A DNA stretch of 64,000 bases from UMGS1251 sp036666555. Its GTDB lineage: Bacteria; Bacillota; Clostridia; Lachnospirales; Lachnospiraceae. The notes under the pieces are model-generated. The model did no database searches. It saw nothing but the letters and a program-made list of their open reading frames with translations, and was not told the DNA's origin. The stretch lies in assembly GCA_036666555.1 (NCBI GenBank), contig JAVWVS010000001.1:98784-162783 (forward strand). The letters run 5' to 3'. A program made the position numbers and the translations under genes. The first letter of the stretch is position 1. Every line of letters begins with the position of its first letter. Positions 14,713 through 23,710 of the stretch are shown here, piece after piece.

Positions 14713-16122
14713 ATGGGCGGATTTTTTGGAGTTGCTTCAAAAACAAATTGTACATTGGAATTGTTTTATGGAGTAGATTATCATTCACATTTGGGAACCA
14801 GAAGAGGAGGAATGGCAACACACGGAGCACATGGCTTTAGCCGTGCGATTCATAACATAGAGAACTCTCCCTTTCGAACAAAATTTGAATCAGATGTGGA
14901 AGAACTAGTAGGGAATCTGGGAATCGGCTGTATTTCTGATTATGAACCACAGCCACTTTTGGTTCAGTCTCATTTAGGCAGTTTTGCCATTACTACAGTA
15001 GGTAAAATCAACAATGTGGAGGAACTTTTACAGACCATTTATGAAACCGGACATACACATTTTCAGGAGATGAGTGGTGGACAAATCAATGCCACAGAAT
15101 TGATTGCTTCCCTTATTTCTAAAAAAGATACGATTACAGAAGGAATTCAGTATGTGCAAAGTATTGTGGATGGATCTATTAGTATTTTAATTATGACAGA
15201 GGATGGTCTGTATGCGGCAAGAGACCGTTACGGAAGAACACCACTGGTGGTGGGACAAAAAAAGAATGCCTTTTGTGTTTCTTTTGAAGATTTTGCATAT
15301 GTAAATTTAGGTTATAGTGATTATAAAGAATTAGGACCGGCAGAGATTGTCTTTATTACACCGGAAAGCGTGGAAACAGTCAGTGCACCTCAAAAAGAAA
15401 TGAAAATGTGTTCTTTCCTATGGGTATACTATGGTTATCCCACCTCTTCCTACGAAGGAATCAATGTAGAAGAGATGCGTTATAAATGTGGAAGTATGTT
15501 GGCGAAAAGAGATGAAGGGAATATTACTCCGGATATGGTAGCAGGGGTACCGGATTCCGGCATTGCTCATGCCATTGGGTATGCCAATGCATCTGGGATT
15601 CCTTATTCCCGTCCTTTTATTAAGTATACGCCTACATGGCCACGTTCCTTTATGCCACAAAGTCAGGAGCAAAGAAATCTCATTGCCCGTATGAAACTCA
15701 TACCGGTCAAAGCACTGATTGAAAATAAAAAATTATTGCTGATTGATGATTCTATTGTGCGTGGAACGCAGTTGCGGGAAACTACGGAATTCTTATATCA
15801 AAGTGGTGCCAAAGAGGTACATGTACGTCCTGCTTGCCCACCTATTCTATTTGGCTGTAAATTTTTAAATTTCTCCCGCTCTAAATCCGAACTGGATCTC
15901 ATTACGAGAAAGATTATTCAAAAAAGAGAGGGAGATCAAGCGGAAGCTACTTTACAGGAGTATGCCAATCCTTGCAGTGAACGGTATGCCCAGATGTGTG
16001 AGGAAATTCGAAAACAGCAGAATTTCACCACCCTTCGTTATCATCGCTTGGATGATTTAGTGGCTTCGATTGGTTTACCGGCATGTAAATTGTGTACCTA
16101 TTGTTTTAATGGACAAGAATAA
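14713..16122 (+). CDS. PurF-like amidophosphoribosyltransferase homologue lacking the catalytic N-terminal cysteine
   Basis: The 469-residue protein has the two-domain PurF plan: an N-terminal nucleophile glutaminase fold with HLGTRRGGMATHG near residues 27-40 and RDRYGRTPLVVG near 173, then a phosphoribosyltransferase domain with the PRPP loop LLLIDDSIVRGTQ near 340. A C-terminal CKLCTYC recalls the Fe-S ligands of Bacillus-type PurF. Active PurF exposes Cys after Met removal or propeptide cleavage; here the protein begins MGGFFGV, with Gly where Cys belongs. It therefore probably cannot hydrolyse glutamine. GGAG precedes the start. It sits 25 bases before a carB-like gene and no purine genes are near. 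Confidence 0.8.
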   Translation: MGGFFGVASKTNCTLELFYGVDYHSHLGTRRGGMATHGAHGFSRAIHNIENSPFRTKFESDVEELVGNLGIGCISDYEPQPLLVQSHLGSFAITTVGKINNVEELLQTIYETGHTHFQEMSGGQINATELIASLISKKDTITEGIQYVQSIVDGSISILIMTEDGLYAARDRYGRTPLVVGQKKNAFCVSFEDFAYVNLGYSDYKELGPAEIVFITPESVETVSAPQKEMKMCSFLWVYYGYPTSSYEGINVEEMRYKCGSMLAKRDEGNITPDMVAGVPDSGIAHAIGYANASGIPYSRPFIKYTPTWPRSFMPQSQEQRNLIARMKLIPVKALIENKKLLLIDDSIVRGTQLRETTEFLYQSGAKEVHVRPACPPILFGCKFLNFSRSKSELDLITRKIIQKREGDQAEATLQEYANPCSERYAQMCEEIRKQQNFTTLRYHRLDDLVASIGLPACKLCTYCFNGQE

Positions 16123-16147
16123 ATTTCACCAAGAATAAGGAGACGAA

Positions 16148-19100
16148 ATGAAGAGAGAAGACATCCATAAAGTACTGATTATTGGTTCTGGTCCGATTAT
16201 TATCGGACAGGCATGCGAGTTTGATTATTCGGGTACGCAAGCGTGTAAGGCACTGAGACAATTAGGTTATGAGATCGTATTGGTCAATTCCAATCCGGCT
16301 ACGATTATGACAGATCCGGAAACAGCAGATGTCACTTATATTGAACCGTTAAATGTAAAACGATTGACACAGATTATTAAAAAGGAACGTCCGGATGCAG
16401 TGCTACCGAACCTAGGCGGACAATCTGGATTGAATCTATGCTCCGAACTTGCAGCAGCAGGGGTGTTAGAAGAGTATCACGTGAAAGTGATTGGTGTTCA
16501 GGTAGATGCCATTGAACGTGGCGAAGATCGCGTGGAATTTAAAAAGACCATGGAAAGCCTAGGAATTGAAATGGCAAAAAGTGAAGTTGCCTATTCGGTA
16601 GAAGAAGCACTGAAAATAGCAGAAAATCTGGGTTATCCGGTGGTTCTGCGTCCGGCATATACCATGGGTGGTGCCGGAGGTGGTCTGGTCTATAATGTAG
16701 AAGAACTAAAAACGGTTTGTGCCAGAGGGCTACAAGCAAGTATGGTAGGACAGGTTCTGGTAGAAGAATCGATATTGGGCTGGGAAGAATTAGAATTAGA
16801 AGTCGTTCGAGATGCGAATGGAAAGATGATTACCGTATGCTTTATTGAAAATATCGATCCTTTGGGCGTTCATACCGGAGACTCTTTTTGCTCGGCACCT
16901 ATGCTTACGATTTCAAAAGAAGTGCAAGATCGCCTGCAAGAGCAAGCATATCGAATCGTAGAAGCTATTGAAGTGATTGGTGGAACCAATGTACAGTTTG
17001 CTCACGACCCCATATCCGATCGTATTTTAGTGATTGAAATTAACCCAAGAACATCTCGGTCTTCGGCGCTGGCATCCAAGGCAACCGGATTTCCTATTGC
17101 TTTAGTATCGGCAATGTTAGCAAGCGGACTTACATTAGATGAAATTCCTTGTGGAAAATATGGTACATTGGATCAATATGTACCCGGTGGAGACTATATC
17201 GTCATCAAATTTGCACGCTGGGCTTTTGAGAAATTTAAAGGGGCTCAGGATAAACTGGGAACACAGATGCGTGCGGTAGGCGAAGTGATGAGTATTGGAA
17301 AAACTTATAAAGAAGCATTCCAAAAAGCGATTCGGAGTTTGGAAATCGGCAGATGTGGATTGGGTCATGCCAAGGATTTTGCAGAACATTCTAAAAAAGA
17401 GCTACTGTCCATGCTGGCCGTTCCTTGCAGCGAACGTCATTTCATGATGTATGAAGCACTCCGAAAAGGCGCAACGGTAGAAGAAATATTTGAATTGACG
17501 AAAGTAAAACACTACTTTATTGAGCAGATGAAAGAATTAGTAGAAGAGGAAGAAGCATTAAAGAAACAAAAAGGGCAACTTCCATCTACGGAAGTACTGC
17601 GTCAGGCTAAGTTAGATGGATTTGCAGATAAGTATTTAGGACAGATTCTGGAAGTGGAAGAAGCAGATATCCGCAGAGCCAGAACAAAAGCCGGAATTAC
17701 AGAAGCGTGGGAAGGGATTCACGTCAGCGGGACCAAGGATTCTGCGTATTACTATTCTACTTATCATGTCAAAGACGAAAGCCCGGTCAGCACTGGAAAA
17801 CCAAAGATTATGATTCTAGGTGGTGGCCCTAACCGTATCGGTCAGGGAATCGAATTTGATTACTGCTGTGTCCATGCAGCAATTGCGTTGAAGGAATTAG
17901 GATTTGAAACGATTATTGTAAACTGCAATCCGGAAACGGTTTCTACTGATTATGATACGTCGGATAAATTGTATTTTGAACCGTTGACACTAGAGGATGT
18001 TCTGAGCATTCATGAAAAAGAAAAACCGGTGGGAGTCATTGCACAGTTTGGCGGACAAACGCCACTGAATTTGGCGGAGGATTTAAAAAAGGCAGGAGTG
18101 AACATCTTAGGAACTACCCCCGAGACCATTAATATGGCGGAAGACAGAGATCTGTTTCGTTCTATGATGGATAAACTCGACATTCCTATGCCGGAAGCGG
18201 GGATGGCAGTGAACGTAGAAGAAGCCTTGACCATTGCAGCACGCATCGGATATCCGGTGATGGTGCGCCCATCGTTTGTATTGGGTGGAAGAGGAATGGA
18301 AGTCGTTCATGATGATGAAGCCTTAAGTTTTTACATGAAAGCAGCAGTTGGTGTTACTCCGGATCGACCGATTTTGATTGACCGTTTTCTTCACCATGCT
18401 ACCGAGTGTGAAGCAGATGCCATTAGTGATGGAACCCAGGTATTTGTTCCGGCAGTGATGGAACATATTGAGTTAGCAGGAGTACATTCCGGAGATTCCG
18501 CATGTATTCTTCCATCCAAGAATCTTACCGATGAACAGGTGGCAACCATCAAAGAATATACACGAAAAATTGCAGCAGAAATGCATGTGGTTGGTCTGAT
18601 GAATATGCAATATGCGATTGAAGACGGTATCGTTTATGTGTTAGAAGCCAATCCAAGAGCATCTCGTACAGTACCATTGGTATCCAAGGTGTGCAATATT
18701 AAAATGGTGAAACTGGCAACGGATATTATGACAGAAGAGTGGACCCACAGAACTTCACCGGTGCCGGAATTGAAAGAAAAAACGTTCTCGCACTATGGTG
18801 TGAAAGAAGCAGTATTCCCATTTAATATGTTCCAGGAAGTAGATCCCCTATTAGGACCGGAAATGCGTTCTACCGGAGAGGTACTGGGTATTGCAGAAGA
18901 TTTCGGAGAAGCATTTTACAAATCGCAGGAAGCAACCAAGACTGAATTACCACTGGAAGGAACCGTGTTAATTAGTGTGAATGACATGGATAAACCAGAA
19001 GTAGTAGAAGTGGCAAGAGGAATGCAGGAGTGTGGATTTAAAATTATGGCAACAGGAAGAACTTGTGATCTGATAGCAGAAGCCAATATTCCGGTGAAAA

Positions 19101-19363
19101 AGATTGCTAAGATCAATGAAAGCAGACCCAATATTCTAGATGAAATGACGAATGGAACAATCTCAATGGTAGTGAACACTCCCATTGGGAAAAAAGGTGC
19201 AGTGGATGATAGTTATATTCGAAAAGCAGCGATTAAATATAAAATTCCGTATATGACAACGATGGCAGCGGCAAAGGCAGCGGTGGAAGGAATTAAGGCG
19301 GCGAAGAAAAACGAACCGTTTGGAGTAAAATCACTGCAGGAAATTCATAAAAATATAAAATAA
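16148..19363 (+). CDS. carB: Carbamoyl-phosphate synthase large subunit (CarB-like)
   Basis: The 1071-residue protein has normal CarB length, with the two tandem ATP-grasp halves (about 1-400 and 550-935) and a C-terminal MGS-like regulatory domain. Each half opens with a dinucleotide-like glycine motif (IGSGPIIIGQACEFDYSG and LGGGPNRIGQGIEFDYCC). The metal/ATP motifs EINPRTSRSSALASK and EANPRASRTVPLVSK are present. CarB makes carbamoyl phosphate from bicarbonate, ATP and ammonia, normally supplied by the CarA glutaminase. No carA is in the window. The partner 25 bases upstream is the PurF-like protein without its glutaminase cysteine. It may be a paralogue of the arginine/pyrimidine enzyme. 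Confidence 0.88.
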   Translation: MKREDIHKVLIIGSGPIIIGQACEFDYSGTQACKALRQLGYEIVLVNSNPATIMTDPETADVTYIEPLNVKRLTQIIKKERPDAVLPNLGGQSGLNLCSELAAAGVLEEYHVKVIGVQVDAIERGEDRVEFKKTMESLGIEMAKSEVAYSVEEALKIAENLGYPVVLRPAYTMGGAGGGLVYNVEELKTVCARGLQASMVGQVLVEESILGWEELELEVVRDANGKMITVCFIENIDPLGVHTGDSFCSAPMLTISKEVQDRLQEQAYRIVEAIEVIGGTNVQFAHDPISDRILVIEINPRTSRSSALASKATGFPIALVSAMLASGLTLDEIPCGKYGTLDQYVPGGDYIVIKFARWAFEKFKGAQDKLGTQMRAVGEVMSIGKTYKEAFQKAIRSLEIGRCGLGHAKDFAEHSKKELLSMLAVPCSERHFMMYEALRKGATVEEIFELTKVKHYFIEQMKELVEEEEALKKQKGQLPSTEVLRQAKLDGFADKYLGQILEVEEADIRRARTKAGITEAWEGIHVSGTKDSAYYYSTYHVKDESPVSTGKPKIMILGGGPNRIGQGIEFDYCCVHAAIALKELGFETIIVNCNPETVSTDYDTSDKLYFEPLTLEDVLSIHEKEKPVGVIAQFGGQTPLNLAEDLKKAGVNILGTTPETINMAEDRDLFRSMMDKLDIPMPEAGMAVNVEEALTIAARIGYPVMVRPSFVLGGRGMEVVHDDEALSFYMKAAVGVTPDRPILIDRFLHHATECEADAISDGTQVFVPAVMEHIELAGVHSGDSACILPSKNLTDEQVATIKEYTRKIAAEMHVVGLMNMQYAIEDGIVYVLEANPRASRTVPLVSKVCNIKMVKLATDIMTEEWTHRTSPVPELKEKTFSHYGVKEAVFPFNMFQEVDPLLGPEMRSTGEVLGIAEDFGEAFYKSQEATKTELPLEGTVLISVNDMDKPEVVEVARGMQECGFKIMATGRTCDLIAEANIPVKKIAKINESRPNILDEMTNGTISMVVNTPIGKKGAVDDSYIRKAAIKYKIPYMTTMAAAKAAVEGIKAAKKNEPFGVKSLQEIHKNIK

Positions 19364-19373
19364 TAAAGAGAAG

Positions 19374-19414
19374 AGTCGAGTGTTTTCCGCAAATGGGAAG
19401 CACTCGACTTTTGG
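19374..19414 (+). terminator. Rho-independent terminator after carB
   Basis: The stem gtcgagtg (19375-19382) pairs with cactcgac (19401-19408), extended by further pairing around the loop, and is followed by ttttgg. Confidence 0.75.
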
Positions 19415-19483
19415 TTAGAAGAGCACCTTTTTTGGGTCTCTGGCATATACTGGGGATAAGAACGTAGTGGGATGGTGGGAATG

Positions 19484-19741
19484 ATGCGCCTATGTGAACT
19501 GCGGGAAAAAGAAGTCATTAATATGTGTAGCTGTAAAAGTCTGGGTTGTGTAGTGGACTTGATTTTCGATCTGTGCAGAGGGTGTATCGATGCGATTGTC
19601 GTCCCGGGACCGGGGCGAATCTGTGGATTTCTTGGGTCGGATTCTGAATATATTATTCCTTTGGAATGCATCAAAAAAGTAGGACCGGACATTATTTTGG
19701 TGGAAATCTGCGAAGAAAAGTTATTGAAAAGTTGTAAATAG
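19484..19741 (+). CDS. YlmC/YmxH family sporulation protein
   Basis: An 85-residue PRC-barrel-like protein beginning MRLCELREKEVINM, with the family segments GCVVDLIFDLCRGCIDAIVVPGP and EYIIPLECIKKVGPDIILVE. Members are small proteins produced during sporulation in Bacillus and Clostridium, with no biochemical role I can state. The start is ambiguous among ATGs at 19472, 19481 and 19484; I chose 19484 because family members begin MRL. It is monocistronic after the carB terminator. Its presence supports a spore-forming host. Confidence 0.82.
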   Translation: MRLCELREKEVINMCSCKSLGCVVDLIFDLCRGCIDAIVVPGPGRICGFLGSDSEYIIPLECIKKVGPDIILVEICEEKLLKSCK

Positions 19742-19745
19742 ACAC

Positions 19746-19774
19746 TTCTCAAAAAGGAGGAATGGGGTTACAAT
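19746..19774 (+). promoter_or_regulatory. Candidate promoter of the ABC-2 exporter genes
   Basis: TTCTCA (19746-19751), a 17-base spacer and TACAAT (19769-19774) lie 43 bases before the ATPase start. The -35 matches 4 of 6 consensus bases. Confidence 0.4.
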
Positions 19775-19817
19775 GGTAGGAACGTGTGGATTGTAGTAGC
19801 AGGAGGAGTGAAACGGC

Positions 19818-20714
19818 ATGAAGATGATAGAAATTGAGCATCTAACGAAAGACTATGGTCATGGCAAAGGCGTATTTGATGTAAATCTATCTGTGGAACG
19901 AGGGGAAGTGTTTGGATTTTTAGGTCCCAATGGGGCGGGGAAGACCACGACCATTCGCCATTTAATGGGATTTATCAGACCGGATCAAGGTCATGTAAAT
20001 ATTTTGGGACATGACTGTTTTCAATATGCAGAAAAAATTCAGGGAAAACTTGGATATTTAGCCGGGGAATTAGCATTTTTAGATGATTTGACCGGAAAGC
20101 AGATGATTCAATTTATTGCACAGTTAAAGGGAGTGCAGGACAGGAAACGTATCCAGGAATTGATGGAATTGTTTGAATTGAATCCCAAGGGAAAGATAAA
20201 AAAAATGTCCAAGGGAATGAAGCAGAAGATTGGGATTATCTGTGCTTTTATGAGTTCTCCGGATATTTTGATTTTGGACGAGCCTACCAGTGGACTAGAT
20301 CCTTTGATGCAGAACCGGTTTATTGAGTTACTTTTGGAGGAAAAGAAAAGGGGTAGAACTATTTTTATGTCTTCCCATATTTTTGAAGAAGTGGAACGGA
20401 CTTGTGAGCGAACGGCTATGATTAAAGATGGACATATTGTTACCATTGAAAATATTGCATCTTTAAAGGAAAAGAAACAAAAAACATATGTGATTACTTT
20501 TGAAAATCAGGAGACGGCAGTCCGGTTTTCGAAGGAACCTTATAAGGTGGTAAAGATCGAAGGCAGTCAAGTGACTGTGGAGCTAGCAGGCCATGCAGAC
20601 TGGTTTTTGAAGACCGTGTCCAAATATCCGGTAAAGGAAATAGATGTTAGGAGCGCTTCCCTGGAAGAAATATTTTTGCATTATTATGGAGAAGAAGGGG
20701 GTGGAAAACAATGA
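19818..20714 (+). CDS. ABC-2 type exporter ATP-binding protein
   Basis: A 298-residue ATPase with Walker A GPNGAGKTT near 37-45, a diverged signature (KKMSKGMKQKIGI), Walker B ILILDEPTSGLD near 151-162 and an H-loop SSHIFEEVERTC. It is of the DrrA/CcmA type found in drug, lantibiotic or polysaccharide exporters. AGGAGGAG precedes the start. It overlaps the permease gene by 4 bases (ATGA), so the two form one transporter. The substrate cannot be deduced. Confidence 0.88.
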   Translation: MKMIEIEHLTKDYGHGKGVFDVNLSVERGEVFGFLGPNGAGKTTTIRHLMGFIRPDQGHVNILGHDCFQYAEKIQGKLGYLAGELAFLDDLTGKQMIQFIAQLKGVQDRKRIQELMELFELNPKGKIKKMSKGMKQKIGIICAFMSSPDILILDEPTSGLDPLMQNRFIELLLEEKKRGRTIFMSSHIFEEVERTCERTAMIKDGHIVTIENIASLKEKKQKTYVITFENQETAVRFSKEPYKVVKIEGSQVTVELAGHADWFLKTVSKYPVKEIDVRSASLEEIFLHYYGEEGGGKQ

Positions 20715-21511
20715 TTTCAAAGCCATTATGGAAACGAAATCTTTGGATCGGAATCAAACTAATGATACCGTTTCTCGCTATTTTGACCATGTATAACTCT
20801 GTAATCATATGGATGTATGACCCGAAATTAAGTCAATCTTTGGATGAATTCCAGCAGATTATGCCGGAAATGATGGCGGCTGTAGGGATGACCGGCGCAA
20901 CAGGAACCTTGATTGAATTTTTACACACCTATCTTTATGGCTTTATTATGCTGTTGATTCCGGTGATTTATGTGGTGATGCTGGTGTATAAACTGATTAT
21001 GAAATATGTAGAGGATGGTTCTATTGCCTGTATTTTAGCCACGCCCAATTCCAGAAGAAAGATTATACATACTCAGCTTTTATCGGTTTCCTTTCTTACC
21101 ACATTACTGATTGTGATCATGTCCGGCATTGGATACGGCTGTTGTGAAGCAATGTTTCCGGGGGATTTAGCGGTGAAAAAGTATCTTTTGTTAAATGGAG
21201 CAACGCTGCTGCTTGATTTAGCAATAGGGGGAATCTGTGTATTGACAGCATGCATATGTAACGAAGCCAAATGGTATCTGACGATTGGTGCCGGTTTGCC
21301 ACTTTTCTTCTATGTCATTCAAATGATGTCAAATATGGGCGAAAAGCTGGAAAAATTAAAATATGCCACAATGTACACCTTGTTTCCCGGAAAGGAAATT
21401 ATAAAAGGAACCGGTGGAGTAATCTTGCCCTGCCTCATACTTGCAGGGATTTGGTTGGGATTGCATATCGTGGGGACGCTTATTTTTACAAAAAAGGATT
21501 TGTCGGTATAA
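20711..21511 (+). CDS. ABC-2 family permease
   Basis: A 266-residue membrane protein with about six hydrophobic helices: near 17-33, 75-92, 120-145, 158-180, 190-208 and 235-257. A long extracytoplasmic segment after the first helix contains the YDPKLSQSLDEFQQIMPEMM stretch typical of ABC-2 permeases of Firmicutes. It is translationally coupled to the ATPase gene upstream and presumably dimerises to export an unknown compound. A strong promoter for nrdR begins 8 bases after its stop, so the operon is two genes long. Confidence 0.8.
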   Translation: MISKPLWKRNLWIGIKLMIPFLAILTMYNSVIIWMYDPKLSQSLDEFQQIMPEMMAAVGMTGATGTLIEFLHTYLYGFIMLLIPVIYVVMLVYKLIMKYVEDGSIACILATPNSRRKIIHTQLLSVSFLTTLLIVIMSGIGYGCCEAMFPGDLAVKKYLLLNGATLLLDLAIGGICVLTACICNEAKWYLTIGAGLPLFFYVIQMMSNMGEKLEKLKYATMYTLFPGKEIIKGTGGVILPCLILAGIWLGLHIVGTLIFTKKDLSV

Positions 21512-21518
21512 TTCTTAT

Positions 21519-21547
21519 TTGACAACCATTTCTACAACGAATATACT
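21519..21547 (+). promoter_or_regulatory. Sigma-A promoter of nrdR
   Basis: A perfect TTGACA (21519-21524), a 17-base spacer and TATACT (21542-21547) lie 43 bases before the nrdR start. This is one of the best promoter matches in the window. Confidence 0.8.
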
Positions 21548-21590
21548 GTTAATAGTTGCGAAAGTTACCCCATAGAAAGGAAATAGGAAT

Positions 21591-22043
21591 ATGAAATGTC
21601 CATACTGTAACAATCCGGATACCCGGGTAATCGATTCCAGACCAGCAGAAGACGGGAGTTCCATCCGTAGAAGGCGTTCTTGTGATATATGCGGAAAAAG
21701 GTTTACGACCTATGAAAAGGTGGAAACGATTCCACTCATTATTATTAAAAAAGATAATAACAGAGAACAATTCCAGCGTTCCAAAATAGAAGCCGGTGTA
21801 TTAAGAGCATGTTATAAACGTCCTGTTGCGGCAGCAGATATTCAAAAGACCATAGATGAAATTGAAAAAGAAATATATAATCAGGAAGAAAAAGAGATTG
21901 CCAGCAGTGTCATTGGTGAAATCGTTATGGATAACTTAAAGAACCTAGATCCGGTAGCCTATGTCCGATTTGCATCTGTATACCGAGAATTTAAAGACGT
22001 GAATACATTTATGGAGGAACTAAAAAATATCTTAGATAAATAG
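21591..22043 (+). CDS. nrdR: Transcriptional repressor NrdR
   Basis: The 150-residue protein has an N-terminal zinc ribbon (C3, C6, C31, C34), the basic DSRPAEDGSSIRRRRSC linker and an ATP-cone domain from about 48 to 138. NrdR binds (d)ATP and represses ribonucleotide reductase genes. Length and motifs are canonical. It has its own strong promoter, a GAAAGGAA ribosome site and no nrd gene next to it, so it acts in trans. Confidence 0.96.
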   Translation: MKCPYCNNPDTRVIDSRPAEDGSSIRRRRSCDICGKRFTTYEKVETIPLIIIKKDNNREQFQRSKIEAGVLRACYKRPVAAADIQKTIDEIEKEIYNQEEKEIASSVIGEIVMDNLKNLDPVAYVRFASVYREFKDVNTFMEELKNILDK

Positions 22044-22054
22044 AAGAATTTTCC

Positions 22055-22083
22055 TTGAAATTTGGGATGAAACCGAATACAAT
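22055..22083 (+). promoter_or_regulatory. Sigma-A promoter of the peptide/nickel ABC operon
   Basis: TTGAAA (22055-22060), a 17-base spacer and TACAAT (22078-22083) lie 47 bases before the binding-protein start. Confidence 0.7.
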
Positions 22084-22130
22084 GAATACTGACAATTTAA
22101 TAATGAAGGTTATTAGAAGAAGGAGACAAC

Positions 22131-23684
22131 ATGAAAAGAAAGAATTTACTTTGTATTCTTTTAATGTTTACAATGACACTTTCTGTTGCACTGGGCGGAT
22201 GCGCAGGTGATAAGAAGGGTTCCAAGTCAACGACGGATAATAATGCTTCCACGAAACAAACTGAGGGAGGAAAGATGGTAGTTGGAATTCCTCAGGATTT
22301 AGAAGATAGTCTTGACCCACACATTGCAGTAGCGGCAGGAACTGAAGAGATTTTATTTAATATTTTTGAGGGCTTAGTAAAGCCGGACAAAGATGGTAAT
22401 TTAGTTGATGCGGTAGCGAGCAAGCACCAGATTTCCCAAGATGGAAAAGTCTATACTTTTACATTACGAGAAGGTGTGAAATTCCATAATGGGAAGGACG
22501 TTACGGCAGAAGATGTGAAATATTCAATAGACAGATGCGCCGATACGTCCAATGGAGAACCGTTGGTATCGGCGTTTTCTAATATTGAAAGCGTAAATAT
22601 CTTAGATGACCAAAGGGTGGAGATTACACTAAAGGAAGCGGATACGGAGTTTTTGGCTTACATGACAGAGGCAATCACGCCAAAAGATTATACGGATCAA
22701 GCCACACATCCGGTGGGGACCGGGCCATTTGCCTTTGTATCCCGCCTACCACAAGAAAATATCATAGTGAAAAAATTTGATGGATATTGGGGCGAAAAGG
22801 CACATTTAAAAGAAGTGGAATTTCGGGTGGTGGCAGATACAGATATGATTGTGACCAACTTAAAAGGTGGTTCCATCGATATGTTCCAGAGACTGACATC
22901 CAGTCAGGCGGCAGAGCTTTCCAAAGGATTTCGTATTCAGGAAGGAACTATGAATCTGGTGCAGGCACTTTACTTAAATAATGCGTCAGAGCCATTTCAA
23001 AATGAAAAGGTAAGACAGGCACTGTGCTATGCCATTGACCCACAGGAAATTATGGATATGATTGCAGATGGGAAAGGGACGGAGATTGGCAGTAGCATGT
23101 TCCCGGCTTTTGGAAAATATTACGATGAAAGCTTAAAGGATGTGTACCAACCGGATGTGGAAAAGGCAAAGAAACTTTTAAAGGAAGCTGGTTATCCGGA
23201 TGGGTTTGCCATGACCATTACAGTTCCGTCTAATTATCAGCCACATCTGGATACTGCACAGGTCATCGTAGAGGAATTAAAGAAAATTAATGTGGATGCG
23301 ACCATTCAACCGGTAGAATGGAACAGTTGGTTAAGTGACGTCTATACAGGCCGTAAATTCCAATCTACAGTGGTAGGAGTGGATGCATCTGCTATGACGG
23401 CTCGTGCACTTTTGGAACGATTTACAAGTACTTCCGGTAAGAATTTTATCAATTATCATAATGAGAAGTATGACCAATTATTTCAAGAGGCAGTCAAAAC
23501 TACCGATGAGAAAAAACAAGTAACCTTATACAAAGAGATGGAAAAATTATTGGCAAAAGATGCAGCCAATGTTTATATTCAAGATATGGCGAATTTGGTA
23601 GCATTAAATGATAAATTTGATGGATATACATTTTATCCGGCATATATTTTGGATATGTCGAAAATCTATCAAGTAGAAAAATAA
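22131..23684 (+). CDS. ABC transporter solute-binding lipoprotein, peptide/nickel family (SBP_bac_5)
   Basis: A 517-residue lipoprotein with a basic-hydrophobic signal peptide and lipobox LGGC (lipidated C24). The mature protein carries the family-5 signature around residues 80-135, including EGLVKPDKDG and FTLREGVKFHNGKDVTAEDV. It is held on the outer face of the membrane and delivers peptides or a nickel chelate to the permeases encoded next. The substrate class cannot be settled from sequence. It is the first gene of an operon that continues through two permeases, two ATPases, truA and xth. AAGGAG precedes the start. Confidence 0.88.
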   Translation: MKRKNLLCILLMFTMTLSVALGGCAGDKKGSKSTTDNNASTKQTEGGKMVVGIPQDLEDSLDPHIAVAAGTEEILFNIFEGLVKPDKDGNLVDAVASKHQISQDGKVYTFTLREGVKFHNGKDVTAEDVKYSIDRCADTSNGEPLVSAFSNIESVNILDDQRVEITLKEADTEFLAYMTEAITPKDYTDQATHPVGTGPFAFVSRLPQENIIVKKFDGYWGEKAHLKEVEFRVVADTDMIVTNLKGGSIDMFQRLTSSQAAELSKGFRIQEGTMNLVQALYLNNASEPFQNEKVRQALCYAIDPQEIMDMIADGKGTEIGSSMFPAFGKYYDESLKDVYQPDVEKAKKLLKEAGYPDGFAMTITVPSNYQPHLDTAQVIVEELKKINVDATIQPVEWNSWLSDVYTGRKFQSTVVGVDASAMTARALLERFTSTSGKNFINYHNEKYDQLFQEAVKTTDEKKQVTLYKEMEKLLAKDAANVYIQDMANLVALNDKFDGYTFYPAYILDMSKIYQVEK

Positions 23685-23710
23685 AAGGAAAGATAGAAGG
23701 GAGGCACCGC

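Noticed and set aside
19762..19778. Possible leader peptide (MGLQW) before the ABC-2 genes
   Set aside because: The GGAGG is only one base from the ATG, too close for initiation, and no attenuator hairpin follows.
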